Below, piece after piece: positions 1 through 5,997 of a stretch of DNA of 10,274 bases. A program made the position numbers and the translations under genes. Under the pieces are notes generated by a model. It did not search any database, had not been told where the DNA came from, and saw only the letters and a program-made list of their open reading frames with translations. Every line of letters begins with the position of its first letter. Positions within the stretch are counted from its first letter, which is position 1. The stretch comes from Candidatus Woesearchaeota archaeon (GTDB lineage: Archaea > Nanobdellota > Nanobdellia > Woesearchaeales > GW2011-AR15): positions 1-10,274 of the forward strand of contig JAMPXQ010000034.1 of the NCBI GenBank assembly GCA_023701075.1, given 5' to 3'.

Positions 1-135
1 ACGCCAGTATCAGGTTATATGAGACTATACAAGGAATTTCGGATATGCAGAATGTGCCAGAAGAGATACCTAGCTATAGACAAATCATATTACTGCGAGA
101 CATGCGGAGGAAAGAAAGATGAAAGGAACAGTTAA
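1..135 (+). CDS. Zinc-ribbon protein, C-terminal part (5' end outside window or start at 19)
   Basis: An open frame runs from base 1 to a TAA at 133-135. It encodes a basic stretch with two Cys pairs, CRMC and CETC, spaced C-x2-C-x12-C-x2-C (codons at 46, 55, 94 and 103). This is the pattern of a small zinc ribbon. The frame is open to the window edge, so this may be the tail of a longer protein. An in-frame ATG at 19 would give a complete 38-residue protein, but I see no strong ribosome-binding site before it. The gene overlaps the cold-shock gene start by 17 bases and contains that gene's ribosome-binding site, so the two are probably co-transcribed and translationally coupled. The molecular role is unknown; zinc ribbons of this size often bind nucleic acid or protein. 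Confidence 0.6.
   Translation, partial: TPVSGYMRLYKEFRICRMCQKRYLAIDKSYYCETCGGKKDERNS
106..110 (+). promoter_or_regulatory. Shine-Dalgarno site of cold-shock gene
   Basis: GGAGG sits 8 bases before the ATG at 119 and lies inside the upstream zinc-ribbon frame. It fixes the cold-shock start and suggests coupled translation. Confidence 0.75.
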
Positions 136-316
136 ATTCTACAACGACGGGAAGCACTTTGGCTTCATCACAGGCGAAGATGGCAAAGATTATTTTGTAC
201 ATTCATCAGGACTAAACGAAGGAGTGACACTGAGCGAGAACGCAAAAGTCACTTTTGATCTTGTTGATGGAGACAGGGGCAAGAAAGCCGGCAATGTCTC
301 AATCGATAACGAATAG
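119..316 (+). CDS. Cold-shock-domain nucleic-acid-binding protein
   Basis: This 65-residue protein is a single cold-shock domain (OB-fold), the full usual length for the CspA family. It begins with the family's MKGTVKF strand. RNP1 appears as KHFGFI at residues 12-17, where the common Gly after Lys is His. RNP2 appears as YFVHSS at residues 25-30. The aromatic residues F14, F16, Y25, F26 and H28 form the expected single-stranded DNA/RNA-binding face. Proteins of this family are cytoplasmic RNA chaperones that melt secondary structure in mRNA. The start is set by a GGAGG site 8 bases upstream, and the first 17 bases overlap the preceding zinc-ribbon frame. A T-rich stretch follows the stop. 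The identification is secure; the physiological trigger (cold or otherwise) cannot be read from the sequence. Confidence 0.95.
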   Translation: MKGTVKFYNDGKHFGFITGEDGKDYFVHSSGLNEGVTLSENAKVTFDLVDGDRGKKAGNVSIDNE

Positions 317-324
317 TTCTATAT

Positions 325-341
325 TGTTTTTTACTTTTTTA
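325..341 (+). terminator. T-rich terminator after cold-shock gene
   Basis: Two T-runs (T6 and T6) lie within 25 bases of the stop codon at 316, without a stable hairpin before them. Archaeal RNA polymerase commonly terminates on such U-tracts. A short 6-bp inverted repeat (TGTTCT/AGAACA, 398-410) follows in the spacer. Confidence 0.5.
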
Positions 342-430
342 TACTTAGAAATATTGGTTTTCAGGCTATTTTTCTTTGGCTGTCTTCTAAATCATACTGT
401 TCTCAGAACATGTCTTTACCGATGCAGAAC

Positions 431-946
431 TTATTTTGCTGGCAGGATTATCGAGTAGAATGGCAATTGGTTCATATCAAATCTAGCATGAGAATATGCT
501 GGAGCATCCTGAAATTCATTTGATTGGGCAAGCCAGACATCATTTCCTTTTTTTCCAACAATAAAACCTGCTGCTCTCCTGTGAGGCGTTTCATTATCCG
601 CCAGATAGATCAGATCCCCTTCTTTGAATGGCGCTCTTCCAATAGAAGCAACATGTTGCATCTTAGCTCTAAGGTCAGATTCTAAAAACTGATCATAGCC
701 AGCTTGCTCTTCTAGCAGCAGGCCATACGCTGCGTCATGTTTGAATGAGAAGCATAAATCACTGATTCTCTGTGCAAAACTATAATGGACAGGCACATTG
801 AGCATTGCAAGCTCAAGATTAAAGCTATCAGTCCCTTCTAGCTGACGTTGCTCTCTCAAAAAACCTGCAACTGAACTGCCTGATTTGCTGTAGACCAAAA
901 GAAGGTCGCCTATGCCTTGTCTCAATGGCTGGTCAATCTGATACAT
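431..946 (-). CDS. Uncharacterised soluble protein, 171 aa
   Basis: I do not recognise this family. A TTG at 952 would add two residues, but the ATG at 946 (protein starting MYQIDQ) is preferred because a TATA box lies 26-27 bases before it, which suits a leaderless message. The protein has no signal peptide or membrane segment and no obvious catalytic motif. Its C-terminal half has a beta-rich look: an EGDLIYLAD segment, then GFIVGKKGNDVWL, resembling two strands joined by a GKKGND turn as in small beta-barrel (SH3-like) domains. That fold is only an inference. It is a single gene convergent with the cold-shock gene, with its own promoter. Coding is supported by length, normal composition and the well-placed promoter. 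Confidence 0.75.
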   Translation of the reverse strand: MYQIDQPLRQGIGDLLLVYSKSGSSVAGFLREQRQLEGTDSFNLELAMLNVPVHYSFAQRISDLCFSFKHDAAYGLLLEEQAGYDQFLESDLRAKMQHVASIGRAPFKEGDLIYLADNETPHRRAAGFIVGKKGNDVWLAQSNEFQDAPAYSHARFDMNQLPFYSIILPAK

Positions 947-968
947 AATCAAGGGTTACAGATATTAA

Positions 969-976
969 TTTATAAA
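969..976 (-). promoter_or_regulatory. TATA box for the 431-946 gene
   Basis: TTTATAAA is centred 26.5 bases before the ATG at 946, the normal archaeal distance from TATA box to transcription start. It therefore predicts a leaderless mRNA and supports the 946 start over the TTG at 952. Confidence 0.6.
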
Positions 977-1116
977 TTTTACTTAAATTTATTACTTAAG
1001 AATAGTTGCGTAATTTTTTAGACTCATAGTTTACAATCTTAAATTATCCTATCATATCTCTTCTCGTCGTTACCCGTCTCACTTTTGCACTGGACACTAG
1101 ACATCCTGCCATGAGG

Positions 1117-1124
1117 TATTTAAA
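1117..1124 (+). promoter_or_regulatory. Possible TATA box for the 45-codon ORF
   Basis: TATTTAAA is centred about 38 bases before the ATG at 1159. Transcription would start near 1147, leaving a leader of roughly a dozen bases that includes GGTGGT (1148-1153), a partial Shine-Dalgarno match. Confidence 0.4.
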
Positions 1125-1158
1125 CTAAGCATACCAACTTATCCATTGGTGGTTGCAC

Positions 1159-1296
1159 ATGAAAAAGACAAGAGATATCATAGCCCAGATCGAAGAAGAC
1201 CTAAATGAAGACATCATCGATGTCATCAAATCGCTCAATTTCGAGAACGTCGTGACGACGTTTTTTTCAGAGCGTCCGAGCGCTATCGAATGCTGA
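1159..1296 (+). CDS. Possible small acidic protein, 45 aa
   Basis: An ATG-to-TGA frame encodes a 45-residue peptide that starts MKKTRDIIAQIEEDLNEDII and ends SAIEC. The first 30 residues look like an amphipathic acidic helix. It has a TATA-like box and a weak ribosome-binding site in the right order. It ends 9 bases before the convergent stop codon of the Mre11 gene. The frame is interrupted in character by a perfect inverted repeat followed by a T-run (1246-1267), after which the codons look less protein-like. The true protein may therefore be shorter, frameshifted or decayed. No family is recognised. The opposite-strand frame here (1125-1358) looks like a shadow. Confidence 0.4.
   Translation: MKKTRDIIAQIEEDLNEDIIDVIKSLNFENVVTTFFSERPSAIEC
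1246..1268 (+). repeat. Perfect inverted repeat followed by T-run
   Basis: AACGTCGT and ACGACGTT flank a single G (1246-1262) and run directly into a T-tract ending at 1267. As RNA this gives a 7-bp stem with a 3-base loop plus a U-tract, the form of an intrinsic terminator. It lies inside the 45-codon ORF. It could end a short RNA, or it could simply be a strong palindrome. Confidence 0.5.
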
Positions 1297-1305
1297 ACTT
1301 CCAAT

Positions 1306-2496
1306 TCAGAGATGAAGCGCCTTCTCAAGGTCTTTGAGGAGCCTGGATTCAAATTCATATACTTTTTCTCCTTCTTTTTTCTCAGAACCTAATAGGTGCA
1401 TGAGAGCCTTTATCATCTCTTTTTCCTTATCTACTTTCCATAGAGGCATCTGGCCAGCATGCTCGTCGATCAGATCCTCTTCGACATTCACGCCAGGATT
1501 TATCTTCACTTCTTCAAATTCCCTGCTTGTGAGAGATGATGTGTTCCTCATCACAAAGAATGCGCCTTTCTCATACAACCTATCAAATATCATCTTGAAA
1601 TTTATCTCGGATATCTTTCCATCAAGAGTGCCTTGTATCTTCATCATTACTATGCAGTCTCTGATCTCTGAGAATGAATTCAGTATTTCAGATGCAACTG
1701 ACTGAGGTGTCTTATTGGTCGCTTCAATACATACATCAATCACTTTCTTCAGTTCTACATCTCTTCTTATTATCTTCCCATCATCATAGATATAAAAACC
1801 GCCTTTCTTTAGCTCTTCAAGCTCGTGATAATTATTTGGGAATAACGGGCCAGGATAGACTACATTCTTGTAACCCGGAAGGTCTTTTCTTTCGACAATA
1901 TGAACATGGCCTCCTGCATAGTATTCAAATCCTTTAGGGAGCAGCGAGATAGGGGAAGATTCCATCCTATCCATTGATGAAGGCTTGAGTTCTGAAAGAG
2001 AGGTATGGAAGAGGAATATCTTGAAACCTTGTTCGTATTCCAATGAATTCCTGTCAAGATCCTCATAATACGATCTTTCAAGCATGCCTCTTCGTCCAAG
2101 CATGCCTGTTATCTTTGCACCAGTCCTCGTATCGATGGTGAATTTCAGCTTCAGTTTTCCATTCTCAATGTTGCCTTTCACTACATTGATGCATAAGCCG
2201 GCTTCCTCCAAGACATCAAGCATTGTCTTTCCTGAAGGCGAAAAATCGTGGCTTCCTGGTATCAGATATACCGGAATGTCCTTGTCTTTCAAATCCTTGA
2301 AACGCTTGACTACATCCTTCAATTTGTCTATCCCAGGAAGGGCTGTATTGAATAAGTCTCCTGCGATCAAGATGAAATCCACTTTTTCCTTTATGCAGAT
2401 ATCTATGGCTGTGAAGAATGCATCAGTATTGAGATCATTGAGCTTTTGGTCTCTCCATCCTCCTATGTGACAGTCTGCCATGTGGGCGAATCTCAT
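1306..2496 (-). CDS. mre11: Mre11/SbcD-family DNA double-strand-break repair nuclease
   Basis: This 396-residue calcineurin-type metallophosphoesterase carries the Mre11 motif set in order: ADCHIGG (D8, H10), GDLF (D47), PGSHD (H83), a lone His in FLFHTS (H164), and GGHVH (H197, H199). These ligate the two Mn ions used for 3'-5' exonuclease and endonuclease cleavage. Residues about 210-396 form the capping/C-terminal region. Mre11 normally dimerises and works with the ATPase Rad50 to process broken DNA ends before homologous recombination. Motif III usually reads GNHD; here the Asn is Ser (S82). The ATG at 2496 is chosen because the conserved N-terminus starts there and a TATA box is centred 28 bases upstream. 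A longer frame to 2547 is non-conserved. No Rad50 gene follows; the next gene downstream is on the other strand. Confidence 0.9.
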   Translation of the reverse strand: MRFAHMADCHIGGWRDQKLNDLNTDAFFTAIDICIKEKVDFILIAGDLFNTALPGIDKLKDVVKRFKDLKDKDIPVYLIPGSHDFSPSGKTMLDVLEEAGLCINVVKGNIENGKLKLKFTIDTRTGAKITGMLGRRGMLERSYYEDLDRNSLEYEQGFKIFLFHTSLSELKPSSMDRMESSPISLLPKGFEYYAGGHVHIVERKDLPGYKNVVYPGPLFPNNYHELEELKKGGFYIYDDGKIIRRDVELKKVIDVCIEATNKTPQSVASEILNSFSEIRDCIVMMKIQGTLDGKISEINFKMIFDRLYEKGAFFVMRNTSSLTSREFEEVKINPGVNVEEDLIDEHAGQMPLWKVDKEKEMIKALMHLLGSEKKEGEKVYEFESRLLKDLEKALHL

Positions 2497-2519
2497 AATA
2501 CTCTCAAAAAGGAGGTGAA

Positions 2520-2531
2520 TATTTAAAAATA
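2520..2531. promoter_or_regulatory. Shared bidirectional TATA box (mre11 / 2552 gene)
   Basis: TATTTAAAAATA lies at the midpoint of the 55-bp gap between two divergent ATG codons. The centre of TTTAAA is 28.5 bases from the Mre11 ATG (2496) and 27.5 bases from the ATG at 2552. No other TATA-like element is present in the gap. A near-symmetrical box at the canonical distance in both directions suggests that both genes are transcribed from one element as leaderless messages. Confidence 0.65.
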
Positions 2532-2551
2532 ACCTATTAGTAAACAAAGAA

Positions 2552-3226
2552 ATGTACCTAGAGCCATACTTTGCTGCCAGGATATCCAGCAGCTTGTATC
2601 ATGAGTTCTATGAGAAACCTCAAGAGGAAAGCTGGATAGAGAGAAATATACATGGCTATGGCAGGAAGATAGAAGCAGCCATACATGAACTGCACTCTTT
2701 TGGGATAGATGTGAAGAATGGAAGCACTATAGATGTTTTCTTGGAAGAGACAAACCAGATACTGAATAACTCTCTTAGGTATACTAAAGTCGGGCTTGCC
2801 ACATGCTGGTTCGGCGCTCCAGGCACACCATTTGATCTTTCACATATAGCAATCCCTGCAGCTTATCTTGCCGATACAGTCAAATACGCATTCACTGACA
2901 GGAAGATGCTGCAGCTGCACGGGAACCTTCAATTGATATTGTCTACCATTGTACTTGGTTCAGTCGGCTATTTTTTTGCAGCTCCTTTTGCACTCAAGAA
3001 AAGCAATCCGAATGTAGCAAAGATACAGACCTTCATGTTATGGAGCCTTCTATATCGACAGGAAGAGAAAATGTTCTCGTTCATCGATTCAAAATCAGGC
3101 ACTGAATTCTCTGGAGAATTTGAGAGAAGAAAAAGAGAGAAGGCTGCAGAACTGTTCATACCTGCAGTCAACGAAGAATCATGGATGATGCCTAAATTAG
3201 ACATGATTTCCTATTCATTGAGATAG
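2552..3226 (+). CDS. Uncharacterised protein with a hydrophobic segment, 224 aa
   Basis: I do not recognise this family. Residues about 1-75 are mostly helical and polar. Residues 82-110 are moderately hydrophobic with a GAPGTPFD loop. Residues 127-148 (LQLILSTIVLGSVGYFFAAPF) are a convincing membrane-spanning helix. The remaining 75 residues are basic and polar. It is probably a membrane-anchored protein, although the second hydrophobic patch could make it a two-pass protein. The ATG at 2552 is 27-28 bases after a TATA box that it shares with the divergent Mre11 gene, so the two are likely co-regulated. It converges with the methyltransferase-like gene, with 15 bases between stop codons. Whether it has any role in DNA repair is unknown; the promoter sharing is the only link. 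Confidence 0.8.
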   Translation: MYLEPYFAARISSSLYHEFYEKPQEESWIERNIHGYGRKIEAAIHELHSFGIDVKNGSTIDVFLEETNQILNNSLRYTKVGLATCWFGAPGTPFDLSHIAIPAAYLADTVKYAFTDRKMLQLHGNLQLILSTIVLGSVGYFFAAPFALKKSNPNVAKIQTFMLWSLLYRQEEKMFSFIDSKSGTEFSGEFERRKREKAAELFIPAVNEESWMMPKLDMISYSLR

Positions 3227-3241
3227 AAGATGCAAAATAAG

Positions 3242-3925
3242 TCATTTTTTTACCCAGATCTCGAATTCCCTATCAGAAATGCTATGGTTCTCAAGACCAT
3301 CGAAGAATTTGAGGATCTGCTGTCCTCTTCTGTCTTCTTTGTACAATGCAAGCACAGCATCTTTTTTTGCATAATACCTAAACATCCTCATCATATTCCC
3401 TACTTCACCAGGCCATGGATAGACATACCAGAAATCCATGTCATGCGGCGATGTGCCTAAGCTATGGAATCTTGCTAAAGTATCCATGGACAATAGATAT
3501 GTCTGGTAAGGCATACAATATTCCTGGGACTTTGCATCTCTTTGATAAGAGATAGCGCGGACATATCTCCCCTGAAAAAATGCAGGCTTATTCGATGGAT
3601 CAATTATATTATGCCCTATCAATTCATCTGCAAGCATATCAGCTAGCTTGATAAGCTTCTTATTATAATCAAAACCATACGCAACGGCACCTTCTTCTGC
3701 AAACCTATCTGCTACATTCCCTCCGCCGCATGCGATTTCCAAGACTTGTTTTCCGACCATCCCACCAAAATTCAGGGATAATCTTGAGACCAAAGAACCT
3801 ACTCTTGAAGGTGCAGTGAAGCTGTATCCATGAGTTATAGGATTATAATTCTCTTCTTTAATTATCCCGAGCATTTCCATGGCATTTTCATATACCATGA
3901 ATGAAGCTGCAGCTGCAAGTGTCAT
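3242..3925 (-). CDS. Class I SAM-dependent methyltransferase-like protein, 227 aa
   Basis: The fold is indicated by a clear motif I, VLEIACGGGN (residues 61-70), the glycine-rich loop that holds S-adenosylmethionine. It is followed by GFDYN (84-88), the acidic residue (D86) that would contact the ribose hydroxyls. Later, DMDFWYVYPWPGE supplies the beta-4 strand region with a YPWP loop in place of a nucleic-acid NPPY motif. AVLALYKE looks like beta-5. The first 45 residues are extra N-terminal helices that may recognise substrate. The substrate is unknown, and lack of NPPY argues against N6-adenine DNA methylation. The ATG at 3925 follows a TATA box by about 30 bases. It lies 50 bases downstream of the HerA-like gene on the same strand but appears to have its own promoter. 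Confidence 0.75.
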   Translation of the reverse strand: MTLAAAASFMVYENAMEMLGIIKEENYNPITHGYSFTAPSRVGSLVSRLSLNFGGMVGKQVLEIACGGGNVADRFAEEGAVAYGFDYNKKLIKLADMLADELIGHNIIDPSNKPAFFQGRYVRAISYQRDAKSQEYCMPYQTYLLSMDTLARFHSLGTSPHDMDFWYVYPWPGEVGNMMRMFRYYAKKDAVLALYKEDRRGQQILKFFDGLENHSISDREFEIWVKK

Positions 3926-3950
3926 TTTCCCTAAAAAACAGGAAAGTTAT

Positions 3951-3960
3951 ACTTAAATAT
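3951..3960 (-). promoter_or_regulatory. TATA box for methyltransferase-like gene
   Basis: The A/T-rich box (ATATTTAAGT on the coding strand) is centred about 30 bases before the ATG at 3925, predicting a leader of only a few bases. It sits immediately after the U-tract that ends the HerA-like gene. Confidence 0.5.
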
Positions 3961-3965
3961 ATCCC

Positions 3966-3972
3966 AAAAAAA
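3966..3972 (-). terminator. U-tract terminator after HerA-like gene
   Basis: T7 on the coding strand lies 3 bases past the stop codon at 3976-3978 with no hairpin before it, consistent with archaeal U-tract termination. The next promoter begins only a few bases further on. Confidence 0.5.
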
Positions 3973-3975
3973 GGC

Positions 3976-5487
3976 CTATCCTAGGTTTATCCCTTCAAAA
4001 CTGTTCTTAGTCTCTTTTCTCTCATCAACCTTTGCAAACTCTTCAAATAGCGGGATCTTCACAGGTATCGCAAATCTTGTGAAGTTGCTTGTTATTATCG
4101 CTTCTCCCTTATCCAGTGAAGCTATGGCCCTTGAATCAGAGCTGAGATCCTGTGCTGCTGATTCTATTATCGCCTGCCTCTCAGGCTGCATCTCTATGCC
4201 TAATATTATCTTTGTGTTCATATTGGCAAGTATCTCCCTAGGTATCAATGAAGGGAGCTGCGTTATAGCTGTAAGGCCTACCTTGAATTTCCTCCCTTCC
4301 CTTGCAATAGTAGAAAAGATGTTCTGCCCTTTCTCCAATACCTCTTTTCCAAGGACCCTAGGCGCCTCTTCTAAAAATATCGATACTACAGGCTTACCTT
4401 CAAGCTCCCCTGAATTCTTGTAATGCTTATACTTGTTCAGTATCTCAGTCGAGATGAGGCTTCCTATAAGTATCTCTACATTGCCTGAGAATATAGATGT
4501 GTCTATCACTACCATCTTGCCTCTCTCCAGGTTCATGCAGATTTCATTTAATGTTGAGAGGCCTGAATTCACATCAAAGATGCCGTTACAGATTATGTTC
4601 CTGTCTACAAAATCAAGGCTCAAGAGATTCAGAAGCCTTCGCCTTATGACTGCGATAGTCCCTTCACTGAATTTTGATCCGGTGTCCTGCTCTGTTATTA
4701 TGGCTTCTATCCATTTCTCCTTGAATTTCTTATAGAATGCAGAGAGAGCCTCTTTCTGAGGGTCTGACCAGTCTGCAGCCCCGTTGAAATGGCTGGGTTT
4801 TATCTGCCTGATATTTATCTTCAAAGTGAATGCACCGGGAGGAGGATTTATCGAATAATATATCAGATTCTCGCTTGGATGGTCTTTTAGCCCGAACCTA
4901 TTCCTGCCATAGTATTCATCATGAGGGTCAAGGACTAAGATCCCTGCATAGTCCTTGCCCAATAGGTCCCAAAGCATCACTGAAGCAAGGTTTGATTTCC
5001 CTCTTCCAGTCGTCGCTGATATCAGGATATGATGGCTGAAGACTTTCTCTCCCGGAAGGAAAATGCCAAAATCCAGCTGCTTTGAACCTGATCTCAGGTT
5101 CCCTACAAAAAGCGGATTACTGGGTTTTGTGAGGAATGAGAGGTCTTCTTTCTTCACTTCCCTCACCTCTGAGAAAAAATCAGGAAGCGCTTTTGATGAA
5201 TGAGGCTTCTTTGTTATCGTTATGAGGTTCTTTAGGAGCGCTATCGTATAGCTCCTTATCTTCTCATCCATGAACTCCATGTCTGTATCTTCCTCAATCT
5301 TCATGCCGGAGACGAGCTCCAGGTTTGACTGAGAAAGCTGCGAGCCGTATTCAAGGTCATAGGCCTGCATGAGAATTTTTGAATCCTTGTTCTCGGCTAT
5401 CAGAAGCTCGCCTAATTCTATCTGTTCTCCGTGCTTTTGGCGCACTCTGATTTCACCGAACTTGCCGGAGATTATTAGGCCTTTCAT
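3976..5487 (-). CDS. herA: HerA-family DNA-translocating ATPase
   Basis: This 503-residue protein is close to the usual length of archaeal HerA. Residues 1-60 form the HAS-barrel-like N-terminal beta region. The RecA-like core starts about residue 130, with Walker A in ATTGRGKSN (158-166, K164, S165) and the family's VLDPHDEY strand (185-192). Walker B is in [10 protein letters not shown] (E373, E374). Downstream come the REGR arginine-finger segment (R396, R399) and the sensor ITQLP (Q410). HerA forms a hexameric ring that translocates along duplex DNA and, with the nuclease NurA, resects broken ends after Mre11-Rad50. An Mre11 gene lies about 1.5 kb away on the same strand, but no NurA is visible nearby. 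A related role as a general HerA/FtsK-type DNA pump cannot be excluded. The ATG at 5487 is 26-27 bases after a TATA box. Confidence 0.88.
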   Translation of the reverse strand: MKGLIISGKFGEIRVRQKHGEQIELGELLIAENKDSKILMQAYDLEYGSQLSQSNLELVSGMKIEEDTDMEFMDEKIRSYTIALLKNLITITKKPHSSKALPDFFSEVREVKKEDLSFLTKPSNPLFVGNLRSGSKQLDFGIFLPGEKVFSHHILISATTGRGKSNLASVMLWDLLGKDYAGILVLDPHDEYYGRNRFGLKDHPSENLIYYSINPPPGAFTLKINIRQIKPSHFNGAADWSDPQKEALSAFYKKFKEKWIEAIITEQDTGSKFSEGTIAVIRRRLLNLLSLDFVDRNIICNGIFDVNSGLSTLNEICMNLERGKMVVIDTSIFSGNVEILIGSLISTEILNKYKHYKNSGELEGKPVVSIFLEEAPRVLGKEVLEKGQNIFSTIAREGRKFKVGLTAITQLPSLIPREILANMNTKIILGIEMQPERQAIIESAAQDLSSDSRAIASLDKGEAIITSNFTRFAIPVKIPLFEEFAKVDERKETKNSFEGINLG

Positions 5488-5510
5488 GGATAAGCTAAAA
5501 AGGATGAATG

Positions 5511-5516
5511 TTTAAA
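5511..5516 (-). promoter_or_regulatory. TATA box for HerA-like gene
   Basis: TTTAAA within AATTTAAACA is centred 26.5 bases before the ATG at 5487, predicting a leaderless message. Confidence 0.55.
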
Positions 5517-5543
5517 TTGTTTATTGAGAAGATTTATAGAAAA

Positions 5544-5568
5544 ATATAAAAAAATTAGAAACGAAAAA
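5544..5568 (-). terminator. U-rich terminator after repeat protein gene
   Basis: T5 and T7 runs on the coding strand begin directly after the TAA at 5570-5572. No hairpin precedes them. Confidence 0.5.
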
Positions 5569-5569
5569 C

Positions 5570-5803
5570 TTATTTCCTGCCTCTTGCCATCTTGGCTCTT
5601 GAGACATCTCCGTTCTTGTCTAGGAAGTATAGGTATCCTTTCTCTTTCTTGACGCCTACTTTTGTGACTTTCTCTACTTTTGCTTTTCCTTTCTTCCTTC
5701 CGCCTCTGCTCATGACAGCCCTTGAAACATCGCCGTTCTTATCGACGAAGTACAAATAGCCTGCCTGTTTCTTTACGCCTACTTTTGCGACTTTTTCAGC
5801 CAT
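5570..5803 (-). CDS. Small basic protein of two tandem modules, 77 aa
   Basis: The protein is two copies of one 32-residue module, at residues 3-34 and 44-75, joined by a short basic linker (RKKGKAKV). The copies are identical at 26 of 32 positions. Each reads K-V-x-K-V-G-V-K-K, then GYLYF-x-DKNGDVSRA, then M-x-R-G. The GYLYF and VSRA strands around a DKNGD turn suggest a beta-hairpin. The many Lys/Arg residues suggest binding to nucleic acid. I recall similar single modules as hypothetical proteins, but no function is known to me. The start is secure: GGAGGT lies 8 bases before the ATG. Unlike most genes here it has a leader of about 47 bases. The gene is monocistronic, with a TATA box upstream and U-tracts downstream. 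Confidence 0.85.
   Translation of the reverse strand: MAEKVAKVGVKKQAGYLYFVDKNGDVSRAVMSRGGRKKGKAKVEKVTKVGVKKEKGYLYFLDKNGDVSRAKMARGRK
5579..5674 (-). repeat. Module 2 of tandem protein repeat
   Basis: Encodes residues 44-75 (starting EKVTKVGVKK), the second copy of the 32-residue module, offset 41 residues from the first. Confidence 0.85.
5702..5797 (-). repeat. Module 1 of tandem protein repeat
   Basis: Encodes residues 3-34 (starting EKVAKVGVKK). It differs from module 2 at six positions: A/T, Q/E, A/K, V/L, V/K and S/A. Confidence 0.85.
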
Positions 5804-5811
5804 TTTAGTTT

Positions 5812-5817
5812 ACCTCC
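5812..5817 (-). promoter_or_regulatory. Shine-Dalgarno site of repeat protein gene
   Basis: GGAGGT lies 8 bases before the ATG at 5803. It is one of the few strong ribosome-binding sites in the window. Confidence 0.75.
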
Positions 5818-5872
5818 GTTTGGGAATCTAGTATTATTATTTCCCCTATACGTCAATAAATGCATACGCAAG

Positions 5873-5880
5873 TATATAAA
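5873..5880 (-). promoter_or_regulatory. TATA box for repeat protein gene
   Basis: TTTATATA is centred about 73 bases before the ATG, so the message should carry a leader near 47 bases. That leader contains the GGAGGT site. A second, weaker A/T-rich element lies near 5856. Confidence 0.5.
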
Positions 5881-5896
5881 TTTTTTGATTCTTCCG

Positions 5897-5919
5897 TCGT
5901 TATCCTTAGATAATAACGA
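5897..5919. repeat. 7-bp inverted repeat in spacer
   Basis: TCGTTAT and ATAACGA flank a 9-base loop between the PIN gene stop and the promoter of the repeat protein. It could be a weak terminator for the PIN operon, but no U-tract follows closely on the minus strand. Confidence 0.35.
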
Positions 5920-5997
5920 GCAGAGAATTTTTCAATATTGCTGCCAGTTTTCCACTTCGGAAACGTCAAAACCCGACAAGAATCAATATACTCTCAA

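Noticed and set aside
1125-1358. 77-aa minus-strand frame overlapping the Mre11 3' end and the 45-codon ORF
   Set aside because: It overlaps the conserved end of mre11 in another frame and has no promoter or ribosome-binding site. Its composition is unlike a protein.
1334-2470. Plus-strand frames opposite mre11 (1334-1705, 1674-1937, 2084-2470)
   Set aside because: They lie antisense to conserved Mre11 coding sequence and are Ser-rich shadows typical of opposite frames.
2511-2518. GGAGGTGA, a perfect Shine-Dalgarno match on the plus strand
   Set aside because: No start codon lies within reach (an in-frame stop follows at once), and it precedes the TATA box of the 2552 gene, so it is not transcribed with it.
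2497-2547. 17-residue N-terminal extension of Mre11
   Set aside because: The conserved Mre11 N-terminus starts at the ATG at 2496. The extension would run through the TATA box.
4079-5039. Plus-strand frames opposite the HerA-like gene
   Set aside because: Antisense to conserved ATPase motifs, with no promoter or ribosome-binding site.
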